Source of the DNA: Oscillospiraceae bacterium
Lineage (GTDB): Bacteria; Bacillota; Clostridia; Oscillospirales; Oscillospiraceae
NCBI GenBank assembly: GCA_017430455.1
Contig: JAFRMX010000023.1
Coordinates: forward strand, 1-64,000
Direction: 5' to 3'
DNA length: 64,000 nt
Shown here: positions 51,688 to 60,057 of the stretch, piece after piece
Numbering within the stretch: position 1 is the first letter of the stretch
Layout: each line of letters starts with the position of its first letter
Position numbers and translations under genes: made by a program
Notes under the pieces: model-generated
Seen by the model: the letters and a program-made list of their open reading frames with translations, nothing else
Databases searched by the model: none
Told to the model about the DNA's origin: nothing

Positions 51688-51720
51688 TTGAATAATTATT
51701 AATTTATGGGGGAATAAGCT

Positions 51721-53073
51721 ATGGAAAGAGAGAATTTTCGCTCCAGACTCGGATTTCTGCTCGTCAGTGCCGGTTGCGCGATAGGCATAGGAAACGTCTG
51801 GAAGTTCCCGTTTATCACCGGTCAATACGGCGGGGGCGTCTTTGTGTTGTTCTATCTTGTGTTCCTGGTCATAATGGGAGCACCTGTGCTTATGATGGAG
51901 CTCGCAGTCGGCAGAGGCAGCCGAAAGAGCGCAGTCGGCGGATACAAAGCTCTGGAGCCCAAAGGTTCAGTTTGGCATATACACGGCTGGGTCGCAATTA
52001 TAGGGTGCTACCTGCTGATGATGTACTACACTACAGTTTCCGGCTGGATGCTCAACTACGCGGTCAAGTTCGCGACAGGCGCCTTTGAAGGTATGGCTCC
52101 TGACAATGCCGGAAGTGTATTCGGCGCGATGCTCTCATCTCCCGCTCAGATGCTTATCTTCATGGCGATAACTGTAGTTGGCGGTATTCTTGTCTGCAGC
52201 TTCAGCCTTCAGAAGGGCGTCGAGAATATCACAAAGATAATGATGACAGGACTTCTGATCCTTATCGTCATACTCGCTGTCCACAGCATGACTCTTCCCG
52301 GAGCGAAGGAGGGTCTCAAGTTCTATCTTCTTCCGGACTTAGGAAGAGCGAAACAGGCGGGCCTCTGGAAGGTTGCGACTGCAGCTATGAATCAGAGCTT
52401 CTTTACGCTCTCTCTCGGTATAGCTTCAATGGAGATATTTGGCAGCTATATGTCAAAAGATCACTCACTTGCAGGCGAGTCTCTGAGGATCTGTGTACTT
52501 GATACTTTCGTTGCGATAGTTGCAGGACTCATTATTTTCCCTGCCTGCTTCTCCTATGGTGTTGATACTACTGCTGGCCCTGCTCTGATATTCATGACAC
52601 TACCGCAGGTCTTCCTTAACATGCAGGGAGGCAGGATCTGGGGTACGCTGTTTTTCATATTCATGACATTTGCAAGCTTTTCCACTGTAATAGCGGTATT
52701 TGAGAACCTTATAGCTGCCGGCATGGACAACTTCGGCTGGAGCAGAAAGAAATCGGCGTTTATCAACCTTTTCATTATACTTCTAACCAGCGTTCCCTGT
52801 GCTTTGGGCTACAACGTACTGAGCAATGTGCATCTCATAGGTCCGAGAGACATTCTCGACAGCGAAGACTTTATTGTTTCAAACCTTTTGCTTCCTATTG
52901 GCGCTCTGATATATCTTCTCTTCTGCGTCACCAGGTTCGGCTGGGGATATGAAAACTTCCTTAAAGAGGCCAACACAGGTGAAGGTCCGAAACTGAGCGC
53001 TAAACTCAGACCTTACTTCCTTTATGTTCTGCCGGTTCTTATCCTTATAATCTTTATAGGCGGTCTCATATGA
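51721..53073 (+). CDS. Sodium-dependent transporter, NSS/SNF family
   Basis: The first helix reads GFLLVSAGCAIGIGNVWKFPFITGQYGGG, the Na- and substrate-binding start of the neurotransmitter:sodium symporter family. About eleven helices are predicted over 450 aa, as in bacterial MhsT/Tyt1 relatives, which import amino acids with Na. It ends by overlapping the thioesterase gene (ATGA). The substrate, probably an amino acid or related compound, is not predictable. Confidence 0.93.
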   Translation: MERENFRSRLGFLLVSAGCAIGIGNVWKFPFITGQYGGGVFVLFYLVFLVIMGAPVLMMELAVGRGSRKSAVGGYKALEPKGSVWHIHGWVAIIGCYLLMMYYTTVSGWMLNYAVKFATGAFEGMAPDNAGSVFGAMLSSPAQMLIFMAITVVGGILVCSFSLQKGVENITKIMMTGLLILIVILAVHSMTLPGAKEGLKFYLLPDLGRAKQAGLWKVATAAMNQSFFTLSLGIASMEIFGSYMSKDHSLAGESLRICVLDTFVAIVAGLIIFPACFSYGVDTTAGPALIFMTLPQVFLNMQGGRIWGTLFFIFMTFASFSTVIAVFENLIAAGMDNFGWSRKKSAFINLFIILLTSVPCALGYNVLSNVHLIGPRDILDSEDFIVSNLLLPIGALIYLLFCVTRFGWGYENFLKEANTGEGPKLSAKLRPYFLYVLPVLILIIFIGGLI

Positions 53074-53465
53074 AAGAGCTTCGTGTCGGAGTTTCCGGAA
53101 GAGCCGAAATGGTGGTCAGTTTCGACAGGACAGCAGCATCTGTCGGATCAGGAGCGTTAAGGGTATTCGGAACTCCATGGATGATAGCCATGATGGAAAA
53201 TGCCGCCTGCAACGCGCTCGCGCCTTATTATGAAGAGGGTCAGAGCAGTGTTGGCACCAGGTTGGACATCTCGCATGACGCCGCTACTCCGGAGGGCATG
53301 AAAGTCTGGGCTGAAGCCGAGATAACGGAAATCGACAGGCGCAGGATCGTCTTTAAGGTTACCGCCTTTGATGAAGCAGGCCAGATAGGAACAGGGACTC
53401 ACGAACGCTTTCTGATCGATACCGACAGATTCATTACAAAAGCTTCTTTAAGAGGAAAAAACTGA
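53070..53465 (+). CDS. Hot-dog thioesterase, FlK-like
   Basis: A 131 aa single-domain hot-dog protein. The region GTPWMIAMMENAA (helix with Glu) and DISHDAATPEG (His) match the catalytic Thr-Glu-His set of the fluoroacetyl-CoA thioesterase (FlK) family, which is broadly annotated as thioesterase. It is fused by overlap to a sodium-dependent transporter gene, suggesting a shared substrate route. Physiological acyl-CoA is unknown. Confidence 0.82.
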   Translation: MKELRVGVSGRAEMVVSFDRTAASVGSGALRVFGTPWMIAMMENAACNALAPYYEEGQSSVGTRLDISHDAATPEGMKVWAEAEITEIDRRRIVFKVTAFDEAGQIGTGTHERFLIDTDRFITKASLRGKN

Positions 53466-53562
53466 AGCCTATACATTTGAGGAAACTGCAGTATTAAAAA
53501 TACAGGCATAAGAGATTTTGCTTCAATATATCTGCAGCGATATCAGAAGGGAGATTTCTAAA

Positions 53563-54363
53563 ATGATATACGGGTTCATAGGTCTTGGCAATATGGCCGG
53601 AGCGATTATAAGAGGCATGTACAAAAGCGGCGCATTTGAAAATGACACCATTCTGGGTTTTAACAGGAGTGAAAAGAAAACGCTGAAGCTGAAAGAGGAG
53701 ACCGGTCTTGTACCTTGTCAGAGCGAATCAGAAACAGCCGAGAAGGCGGATGTGGTCATTCTGGCAGTTAAGCCGCAGATGCTGCCGTCTGTTCTTCCCA
53801 GAATAGTACCTGTAATGAATAAAAATAAGCTGCTTATCTCCATTGCAGCGGGGAAAAATACAAAGTACTATGAAGATATTCTGGGCATAGACGAGCCTGT
53901 TGTGAGGATCATGCCGAATATCAATGCAAAGGTCGGAATGAGTGCAACGGCTGTCTGCGGAGGGCGCTTTTGCAGAGCTGAGGATATTGAAACTGCAAAG
54001 AAGATCTTTTCTGCTGTAGGCGAAGTATATGAGCTTTCTGAAGAACAGTTTCCGGTTTTTTCAGCTATCGCAGGGGCTTCAGGTGCCTTTATCCATCTCT
54101 ATATAGACGCTCTTGCCTCAGCGGGAGTGAAAAACGGCCTTTCAAGGGACTTTGCAGAGAATCTGGCCTGTCAAACAGTTTTAGGCAGCGCTTATCTGAC
54201 AAAACATAGTGATGAGCATCCGATCGAACTAATGGATACTGTCTGCTCTCCCGGCGGAACAACTATAGAAGGCGTTCATACGCTTAAAAAACTCGGATTT
54301 GAATCCGCTGTCCACCAGGCGATCGACGCGATCATAGAGAAGGATAAAAAGCTTGGAAGCTGA
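53563..54363 (+). CDS. proC: Pyrroline-5-carboxylate reductase
   Basis: ProC makes proline from pyrroline-5-carboxylate using NAD(P)H. The Rossmann motif GFIGLGNMAGA opens the protein; the C-terminal dimer domain has AGASGAF and SPGGTTIEGVHTL, the family signature. 266 aa is normal. Start 53563 is chosen over an upstream TTG because AAGGGAG lies 8-14 nt before it and the Rossmann strand begins directly. The gene ends at its own terminator. proA and proB are not in this window. Confidence 0.96.
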   Translation: MIYGFIGLGNMAGAIIRGMYKSGAFENDTILGFNRSEKKTLKLKEETGLVPCQSESETAEKADVVILAVKPQMLPSVLPRIVPVMNKNKLLISIAAGKNTKYYEDILGIDEPVVRIMPNINAKVGMSATAVCGGRFCRAEDIETAKKIFSAVGEVYELSEEQFPVFSAIAGASGAFIHLYIDALASAGVKNGLSRDFAENLACQTVLGSAYLTKHSDEHPIELMDTVCSPGGTTIEGVHTLKKLGFESAVHQAIDAIIEKDKKLGS

Positions 54364-54410
54364 AAGTTTCGTTTTTTAATTATTTTTGTTAATAAGATTT
54401 AGTATAAAAG

Positions 54411-54443
54411 AAGAGACTGTCTGATTAAAGACAGCCTCTTTTT
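54411..54443. terminator. Bidirectional terminator after proC
   Basis: An AAGAGACTGTCT / AGACAGCCTCTT stem (54411-54422 with 54429-54440) with one mismatch is followed by T residues on the + side and preceded by A residues. Also serves the minus-strand hydrolase gene. Confidence 0.82.
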
Positions 54444-54457
54444 AATGGAATGAATAA

Positions 54458-56473
54458 TTAAAGCATCGATGAACCGCCGGTGACTATCCAGCAGGATAGT
54501 GCTGCAGTCATAATTGCTCCGGTATAGACATTACCTGTCCTTCGATAGGTGTATGTACAGAGAATACTGAAGAATATGACCTGGGGAACGAATAGTATCA
54601 GAAGCGACATGAAAGGACCGCCGAATGTAAAGCCGAAGAGCAGATCCATACCGGGACCTGCACCGGCAAAGAAGGGGATATACTCAATTAAAGTTACGAG
54701 CAGAACGCCTCCGGCCATAATGAGCAGATTAGTTCCCCAGCTCTGCATAAAGCCCTTAAAGCCTTTTCTGTAAACTGCTTTAGTCCTCAAACCGGCCATT
54801 ATCTTGCTGTTATTGAGAATGTAGAATACAGCAAAGAACGGGAAGTATACCAGGAACTGCAGGAAACGGGCACCAGTAAATGGCCTGAAGAAAGGCCAGA
54901 TAACTCTGAGATCCAGATCGAAGATCCATACGAAGATCTGGTTTACAATGTAGAGTATGCCCACAGTACAAAGGCCAAGAAGCAGGCCTTTGCTCAGAAG
55001 CTTCCAGTCGATGAGCCTGAGGCTTCTCGCGGAGGAGAGGCCAATGTCCCAGCCTGTAATAAGAGAACCCTTTGCAGCCGACTTGCGGTTTGAGATAATG
55101 GTCAGAACTATCATGATAATTATCAAAAGCCCGTACCAGGAGATGAAACCGTTGCCGACAGTCATGCGGAATATATTCTCAGGCAAAGGCAGCAGTCCGT
55201 GACCGAGCTGTGTCATGAACGGGAAGGAAGAAGCTGCAATAAGAACGGTGATCAGACCGCCTTTAACGATCTGCTTTCTGGTCTTCACTTTATAGTCGAG
55301 CGGGAGCTCCTGCTTTACGTAAGCGAAGAACGGAGTCTTCAGGAGCAGCTCCATGGCCGGGAACATTGCAGCGAGACAGAGAAGCATTGCGGTCATTACC
55401 AGCAGCTCTTTAGTGTTCGCAGTGTGATCGCTGTAATCAAGTTTGCAGGGCAGATCCAGCGCGTCATCGAACCATTGCATTGCGACCGTAAGGCCGTGCT
55501 CATTGTGAGTGGTAAGACGGTGATTCGTCATAAGGAGTTCCATTCTCCTGGCACTTCCGTCTTCAAAGCTTCCGTAGGTCTTATCCCACGCGGCCGAAGA
55601 CGCTTCAGAGCCGAGAAACTCATAGCGGAGCGGCGTTTTGAGAAGGTCAGCGGAAACAGTCATCTTATAATCTCTGAAATAACTGAATTCGTCGTATTTT
55701 GCCTGGAGAAGCAGAACATTATTGAATTGAATGCTGTCGCTGTCATAGGCACTGTCTCTGAAAAGCTCTCCGCACTGCAGAACAGTAGCCTTTGGCATAA
55801 TATTCTCTCCGTCTTCTCCTTTAGCATCAGAGTATGCTGCAGCTACAGACCAGCCTGCCCAAGTGCCCATGGAATGTCCGCTGATTCCGAGCCGCGTGCT
55901 GTCAACAAAAGGCAGAGAAGCAAGAAAAGCATATGCGTCAATACCGCCGCAACTCGAGTCAGTGATGCGGTTTCCGTCATCGTCGGTGACATATTTTTCG
56001 TTGAAGAAGCTAAGATTTGAGAAATTCATCATAATTTTATATCGGGTCGGGCCTCCTATACTGACAAAAGTCCCGTCCTCTTCGCTGTCGTTACCGTAGT
56101 TTACAGTTACTTTGTGATTGACCCAGCCTCTGTTGATAAGTCCGGCTGAAGAAGATCCGTGCCCGTACTCATCGAGACAGAGAACAACTGCTCCTCTGCG
56201 TGACAGCTCAATAGCATATGCCGCGCATGTCTCATGATCATTCTGATATCCGTGCAGCAGCAGTACTCCGGGAGCTTTTGACTGCTCATTGGCCGTGTCG
56301 GGGATATAGAGCTTATAAGTAAGATTGCCGTATGGCGAACTTATGGAACCGTCTTCGATCGAGACCTTGCCGCCTGAGTGTTGAATACTGTTGGCTGTGA
56401 TCATGCATATAAGCGCCAGTATCAGGAGAACGGCAAGCAAGACGGCAGAGCGGTTTTTAAACAGCTTTTTCAT
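54458..56473 (-). CDS. Alpha/beta hydrolase fused to polytopic membrane domain
   Basis: A signal-anchor helix (about 9-28) leads to an extracytoplasmic alpha/beta hydrolase (about 45-340) with the nucleophile elbow GHSMGT and LHGYQNDHET oxyanion loop. The C-terminal half (about 350-670) has eight or so membrane helices. GAAGG lies 8 nt before ATG 56473, which is therefore preferred to 56479. The pairing of a hydrolase with a long membrane domain is seen in some uncharacterised Firmicutes proteins. Substrate could be a lipid or peptide ester; this is not known. Confidence 0.8.
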   Translation of the reverse strand: MKKLFKNRSAVLLAVLLILALICMITANSIQHSGGKVSIEDGSISSPYGNLTYKLYIPDTANEQSKAPGVLLLHGYQNDHETCAAYAIELSRRGAVVLCLDEYGHGSSSAGLINRGWVNHKVTVNYGNDSEEDGTFVSIGGPTRYKIMMNFSNLSFFNEKYVTDDDGNRITDSSCGGIDAYAFLASLPFVDSTRLGISGHSMGTWAGWSVAAAYSDAKGEDGENIMPKATVLQCGELFRDSAYDSDSIQFNNVLLLQAKYDEFSYFRDYKMTVSADLLKTPLRYEFLGSEASSAAWDKTYGSFEDGSARRMELLMTNHRLTTHNEHGLTVAMQWFDDALDLPCKLDYSDHTANTKELLVMTAMLLCLAAMFPAMELLLKTPFFAYVKQELPLDYKVKTRKQIVKGGLITVLIAASSFPFMTQLGHGLLPLPENIFRMTVGNGFISWYGLLIIIMIVLTIISNRKSAAKGSLITGWDIGLSSARSLRLIDWKLLSKGLLLGLCTVGILYIVNQIFVWIFDLDLRVIWPFFRPFTGARFLQFLVYFPFFAVFYILNNSKIMAGLRTKAVYRKGFKGFMQSWGTNLLIMAGGVLLVTLIEYIPFFAGAGPGMDLLFGFTFGGPFMSLLILFVPQVIFFSILCTYTYRRTGNVYTGAIMTAALSCWIVTGGSSML

Positions 56474-56638
56474 TGGCATTACCTTCTTTCTTAAGTATTT
56501 TCTGTATATGAATTATAATCATTCTAGCATATTAGCATACGGATGAAAAGAATTATGCATTCAATGCGGTGATGGTAATTTGATAAAAGATATGATATTA
56601 TATTGAGTCATAAAGCAGACTGCGATGAAAGGCTTAAG

Positions 56639-57235
56639 ATGAGCGTCGAGCGAAAACATATAATATGCTATGGGGACTCAAATACCGGTGGTTTCGACCC
56701 GAGATCGTATTTCGGAGATAACTATCCCGGAGATATTCCATGGATCAGACAGCTGGAAAAAAGCGGATATGAAATAACCGATCTCGGTCTGAACGGAAGG
56801 CAGATCCCGTCTGACGAAGCTGAGCTGAGCAATGCTTATGAGATTATCAGAGTACATCTGCCTGCGGACATAATGACCGTTATGCTCGGGACAAACGATC
56901 TGCTCATGAGAGGCGGCTCTAAGGCGGAATTTGCCGCTTCGCGTATGAAGAGGTTCCTGGAGTTTATAAGATCCCGTTTACCTGAACTGAGGATCCTGCT
57001 GATAGCTCCTGTAGGGCTTGAGAGAGGAGAATGGGGTCTCGACAGGAATCACCTTGAGCAGTCCGCAAGACTTTCCGGTTTATACAGACATATCGCAGAA
57101 GAGATGGACATGGATTTTGCCGATGCTTCTTCGTGGAATGTCGATATCGCATTTGACGGTGTGCATTTTTCCGAATCGGGGCATAAAACCTTTGCGGAAG
57201 AACTCAAGAACACGCTCAAAGAGCTTGGATTATAG
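56639..57235 (+). CDS. SGNH/GDSL hydrolase
   Basis: Block I is CYGDSNTGGF (residues 10-19), block III VMLGTNDLL and block V FDGVHFSESGH. These give the Ser-Asn-Asp/His set of SGNH esterases. 198 aa with no signal peptide, so cytosolic. AAAGG lies 7 nt before the chosen ATG 56639; a TTG at 56603 would add 12 residues outside the family pattern. Substrate: an ester or acetyl group, not known. It is followed 30 nt later by a lysoplasmalogenase gene. Confidence 0.92.
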   Translation: MSVERKHIICYGDSNTGGFDPRSYFGDNYPGDIPWIRQLEKSGYEITDLGLNGRQIPSDEAELSNAYEIIRVHLPADIMTVMLGTNDLLMRGGSKAEFAASRMKRFLEFIRSRLPELRILLIAPVGLERGEWGLDRNHLEQSARLSGLYRHIAEEMDMDFADASSWNVDIAFDGVHFSESGHKTFAEELKNTLKELGL

Positions 57236-57265
57236 TATAATAATACTTGACAGGAGAACGGGATC

Positions 57266-57946
57266 ATGACGGCTGTAATTGCAATCATATGTCTTTTTGG
57301 CATAGCTGCGGATATTCTTTTCATCAAAAGCGAGTACAATGAGGATATGAAAAAAGCGGTCTGGCTGAAGGGCATTGCCTCTGCATTCTTTGTAATACTC
57401 GGCGCATACTGTTTAGTAACGAATCCTTCTTCTGATGGGAAACTGATAGTCATAGGGCTCGCTCTGGGAATGATCGGAGACGTTTTGCTGAATCTCCGCT
57501 ACCTGGTTTCCAAATCACTGTCAAACAAAGTGTTTGCTCTCGGTATCCTCGCTTTTCTCTCAGGGCATATTCTTTATATTGTTGCTCTGTTTGGCAGGGG
57601 AGCAAACCCGCTGACAGTTCTGATTCTGGCTGCGGTGATTTCTGTACTCGGGATACCTCCTCTCATGAAACGGATAACGGCGCCTTCAAAAGGCCTTAAG
57701 ATATTCGGATATGTCTATCTTGTAATAGTTATCGCCATGTTCAGCGCTGCAGCATCTCTGCTGATCAGAAACGGCGCTTCGCCCTTCAATATTGTATTCG
57801 CCATCGGCGCACTGCTTTTCATGGTGAGTGACTTTATTATGATCTATTATTCATTCGGTAAAAAAATACCGCCTTTGAGAGCAATTAATCTAAGCACATA
57901 TTACATAGGGCAGCTTTTGATAGCTTGTTGCGTGCTTTTTGCCTGA
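57266..57946 (+). CDS. Lysoplasmalogenase (YhhN family) 2
   Basis: An eight-helix protein of 226 aa of the same YhhN/TMEM86 family as the gene at 28925-29569; both share the GMIGDVLL-type loop and a C-terminal SD-rich helix. The two copies are diverged, not recent duplicates. AGGAG lies before the ATG. The GDSL gene upstream may supply a companion esterase, giving a lipid-hydrolysis pair; this is inference. Confidence 0.85.
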   Translation: MTAVIAIICLFGIAADILFIKSEYNEDMKKAVWLKGIASAFFVILGAYCLVTNPSSDGKLIVIGLALGMIGDVLLNLRYLVSKSLSNKVFALGILAFLSGHILYIVALFGRGANPLTVLILAAVISVLGIPPLMKRITAPSKGLKIFGYVYLVIVIAMFSAAASLLIRNGASPFNIVFAIGALLFMVSDFIMIYYSFGKKIPPLRAINLSTYYIGQLLIACCVLFA

Positions 57947-58002
57947 GCAGCATCTGAAATAAATGAAGTTTAAAAGATAAATGAGCAACGGAGGTCAGCC
58001 AG

Positions 58003-58335
58003 ATGAAAAGATTTGTTAAGTATGACATTTATTCTCCTGTCGAAAATGACATCCTCGAAAAAGACTTTGCCGATGCTCAAAAGATCGAGAGATACCGTAT
58101 AGGCAGGAAAGCATTCTATGAACCTGCTTTTCCTGCCTGGAGATATTTTCCGCTTAAGGATTTCTCGGATGTGAGCGCCGGAACAAAACTGATGCGTACA
58201 AAAAGCTGCGGTAGCGGAGGCGGTATAGATATACCCGCGCTGATCGCTGAAAAAGAAGGTTTCAAACAGATCTTCCAGTTTGACAAAGCGGTAAATGCAC
58301 AGAAAGCCGAGGCCCTTATAAAAGAAAGGACCTGA
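58003..58335 (+). CDS. Small hypothetical protein next to DUF3990 gene
   Basis: 110 aa, mostly polar, with many Phe, Tyr and charged residues. No membrane helix and no recognised domain. GGAGG lies 8 nt before the ATG. It precedes the DUF3990 gene by 7 nt, the spacing of a two-gene module. In known DUF3990 loci a small upstream gene (often DUF3791) may act as partner; this protein is longer and I do not see the DUF3791 pattern. Confidence 0.65.
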   Translation: MKRFVKYDIYSPVENDILEKDFADAQKIERYRIGRKAFYEPAFPAWRYFPLKDFSDVSAGTKLMRTKSCGSGGGIDIPALIAEKEGFKQIFQFDKAVNAQKAEALIKERT

Positions 58336-58342
58336 GACTTAC

Positions 58343-58903
58343 ATGATCCTGTATCACACCGGCTTTGCCGAGATCAAAATACCCGATGTTTATTACGGCA
58401 GAAAAAATGCGGATTTCGGACAGGGCTTTTATCTCACTCCTGATCTGGAATTCTCCGAGCATTGGGCAAAAGAGCGAAACGGTTTTAAGACATTTCACAA
58501 TGTATATGAGCTCGATACTGATGGCCTGAAGATAAAACAGCTATCCAGAAACAGAGAGTGGTTTGACTATATCAGTGCAAACAGGCACCTTAAAAAAGAC
58601 GTTTTCGCTGATTACGACGTTATTATCGGCCCGATCGCAAATGATACGATATACGATGTCCTGGGAGTGACGACAAGCGGATTTCTGGATCCTGAGGAGT
58701 CTCTCAGGCTTATGATGATCGGCCCCGAGTACACTCAGGTCGCGATGAAAACGGAAAAGGCAGCTTCAAAGCTTGAATGGAAATCAGCAAAAATCCTGGA
58801 CGCTGATACGATAGCTTCCTTCCATGAAGCTCTGGTAAGGGAAGAGATGGAATATCAGATACTATTTGCAGCAGAGTTTGACAGGATAACGGACAGATCC
58901 TGA
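58343..58903 (+). CDS. DUF3990 family protein (ADP-ribosyltransferase-like)
   Basis: The opening LYHTGFAEIKIPDVYYGRKNADFGQGFYLT is the DUF3990 signature, a family grouped with the ADP-ribosyltransferase (ART) fold: the His, the Gly-Phe-Tyr-Leu strand and a later acidic residue would bind NAD. Length of 186 aa is typical. These genes often act in toxin-antitoxin-like pairs, but activity is not shown here. It is immediately downstream of a 110 aa unknown gene. Confidence 0.78.
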   Translation: MILYHTGFAEIKIPDVYYGRKNADFGQGFYLTPDLEFSEHWAKERNGFKTFHNVYELDTDGLKIKQLSRNREWFDYISANRHLKKDVFADYDVIIGPIANDTIYDVLGVTTSGFLDPEESLRLMMIGPEYTQVAMKTEKAASKLEWKSAKILDADTIASFHEALVREEMEYQILFAAEFDRITDRS

Positions 58904-58940
58904 TTTTTATAGAACTGACAGTTCTTCGAAAGGAGACCAG

Positions 58941-59462
58941 ATGGATAATACGGAACAGCTCGAGAGACTTGAACGCAAGATCGATACGCTTGTAAAAACG
59001 GACCGGATAAAGACCTGGGCATTTATTGCCCTTGCGGTATTGCTTGCAATCGCTCTTACAATTGCAGGAGTCAAGCTTAAACAGGCATATAATGCGATAG
59101 AACTGACACTTTCCGAGTATGAAGAGCTCGGCGAATATCTCAAAGACATCGGCCCGGACACTATCAGTTCGATAACAGAGACATTTGAAAAACTTCAGGG
59201 TCTTGATCTTGAGGCTCTGAACGATGCGATTGATAAGCTCAAAGAATTTGATCCTGAAGCACTTGACAAAGCGATGGATAAGCTCAGGAATCTGGATCCC
59301 GATGGTCTTAATGAGGCGATGGAAAAGCTTAAAAGCTTTGATCCTGACTCCCTCAACAAGGCTGTTGAAAAACTCAAAGACTTTGATCCGGAAGCCCTTA
59401 ATGAGACGATTGAACAGCTTCAGCAGACTTTGAAAAAGATACCTGCTATATTCAGAGGATGA
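58941..59462 (+). CDS. Membrane protein with five 15-residue leucine/aspartate repeats
   Basis: An N-terminal charged helix, a membrane helix (about 25-43), then a coiled-coil linker and five tandem 15-residue repeats (85-159) of the form LxxLDPxxLNxAxxK. The repeat pattern recalls a solenoid or long helical stalk. Unknown family. AAAGGAG lies before the ATG. It follows the DUF3990 gene by 37 nt and probably shares its transcript. The repeats occupy 59193-59417 at the DNA level. Confidence 0.8.
   Translation: MDNTEQLERLERKIDTLVKTDRIKTWAFIALAVLLAIALTIAGVKLKQAYNAIELTLSEYEELGEYLKDIGPDTISSITETFEKLQGLDLEALNDAIDKLKEFDPEALDKAMDKLRNLDPDGLNEAMEKLKSFDPDSLNKAVEKLKDFDPEALNETIEQLQQTLKKIPAIFRG
59193..59417 (+). 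repeat. Five tandem 45-nt repeats encoding 15-residue units
   Basis: Each unit encodes a variant of LKxFDPEALNKAMEK. The units are similar but not identical at DNA level, so the repeat has been kept under selection for the protein pattern while drifting in codons. Confidence 0.75.
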
Positions 59463-59555
59463 ATTATAACGGGCAGTATTCAGAGTCTTTAAAAATGCGC
59501 ACTGATAAGGTATAATATAAACTTAATTATATTCGTGTACTGAGAGGATTTGTTC

Positions 59556-60056
59556 ATGGGTGATATCGCCAAGATGCTGTTGCAGTATGACGCAGTGAAA
59601 GCTTTGCTGGTCGGATTTTTCCTGCTGTTCTTGCTTATCCTGTTTATGATCATACGCATAACCTATGCTCCCGGAAAAGCTCTGTATAAAGGAGTTAAAG
59701 GCAGCAGAAAAATGGAATTTGAGGACTTCAAGGAATCGTATCTTGAAGATCCCGATATGTTTCTTCTGTACGAAGACGAGATATGGCATTTAGACAAGCC
59801 TGTTTCGGAAATGAATGAAGAGGAAAAGACTATCTTCGATAAAGCAGCCGCGAGAAAGTCGGACGGAGGCGACCTGATCGAACAGATAGCCGAACCTGTC
59901 CAAATGTATGACAGAAGAGATGCAAGAAAATATGTACGCTTCCGTGAAAAGACAAGAGGTCCGATACCTGTTGTCATCAATGTGCTGACAGTAATTCTCT
60001 CTCTAGTTGCTCTGTACCTGTTTATGAAAGTATTCTTCCTTCGTCTCGGTGGCTGA
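59556..60056 (+). CDS. Hypothetical membrane protein, two terminal helices
   Basis: One membrane helix near each end (about 16-34 and 143-163) with a soluble, acidic middle part containing FEDFKESYLEDPDMFLLYEDEIWHLDKP. 166 aa. GAGAGG lies 8 nt before the chosen ATG 59556; a TTG 6 nt earlier is a poorer match. No recognised domain. It is followed, with a 1 nt gap, by the CpXC protein. Confidence 0.7.
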   Translation: MGDIAKMLLQYDAVKALLVGFFLLFLLILFMIIRITYAPGKALYKGVKGSRKMEFEDFKESYLEDPDMFLLYEDEIWHLDKPVSEMNEEEKTIFDKAAARKSDGGDLIEQIAEPVQMYDRRDARKYVRFREKTRGPIPVVINVLTVILSLVALYLFMKVFFLRLGG

Positions 60057-60057
60057 G

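Noticed and set aside
53466-53562. Possible riboswitch or T-box before proC
   Set aside because: The leader is under 100 nt, with only a short weak hairpin and none of the T-box or riboswitch core motifs.
55199-56020. A long + strand frame of 273 aa
   Set aside because: It lies antisense to the alpha/beta hydrolase gene, whose motifs are clear; the + frame has no recognisable pattern.
59193-59417. The 45-nt repeats as a CRISPR array
   Set aside because: They are directly adjacent coding repeats with no spacers and no palindromic repeat.
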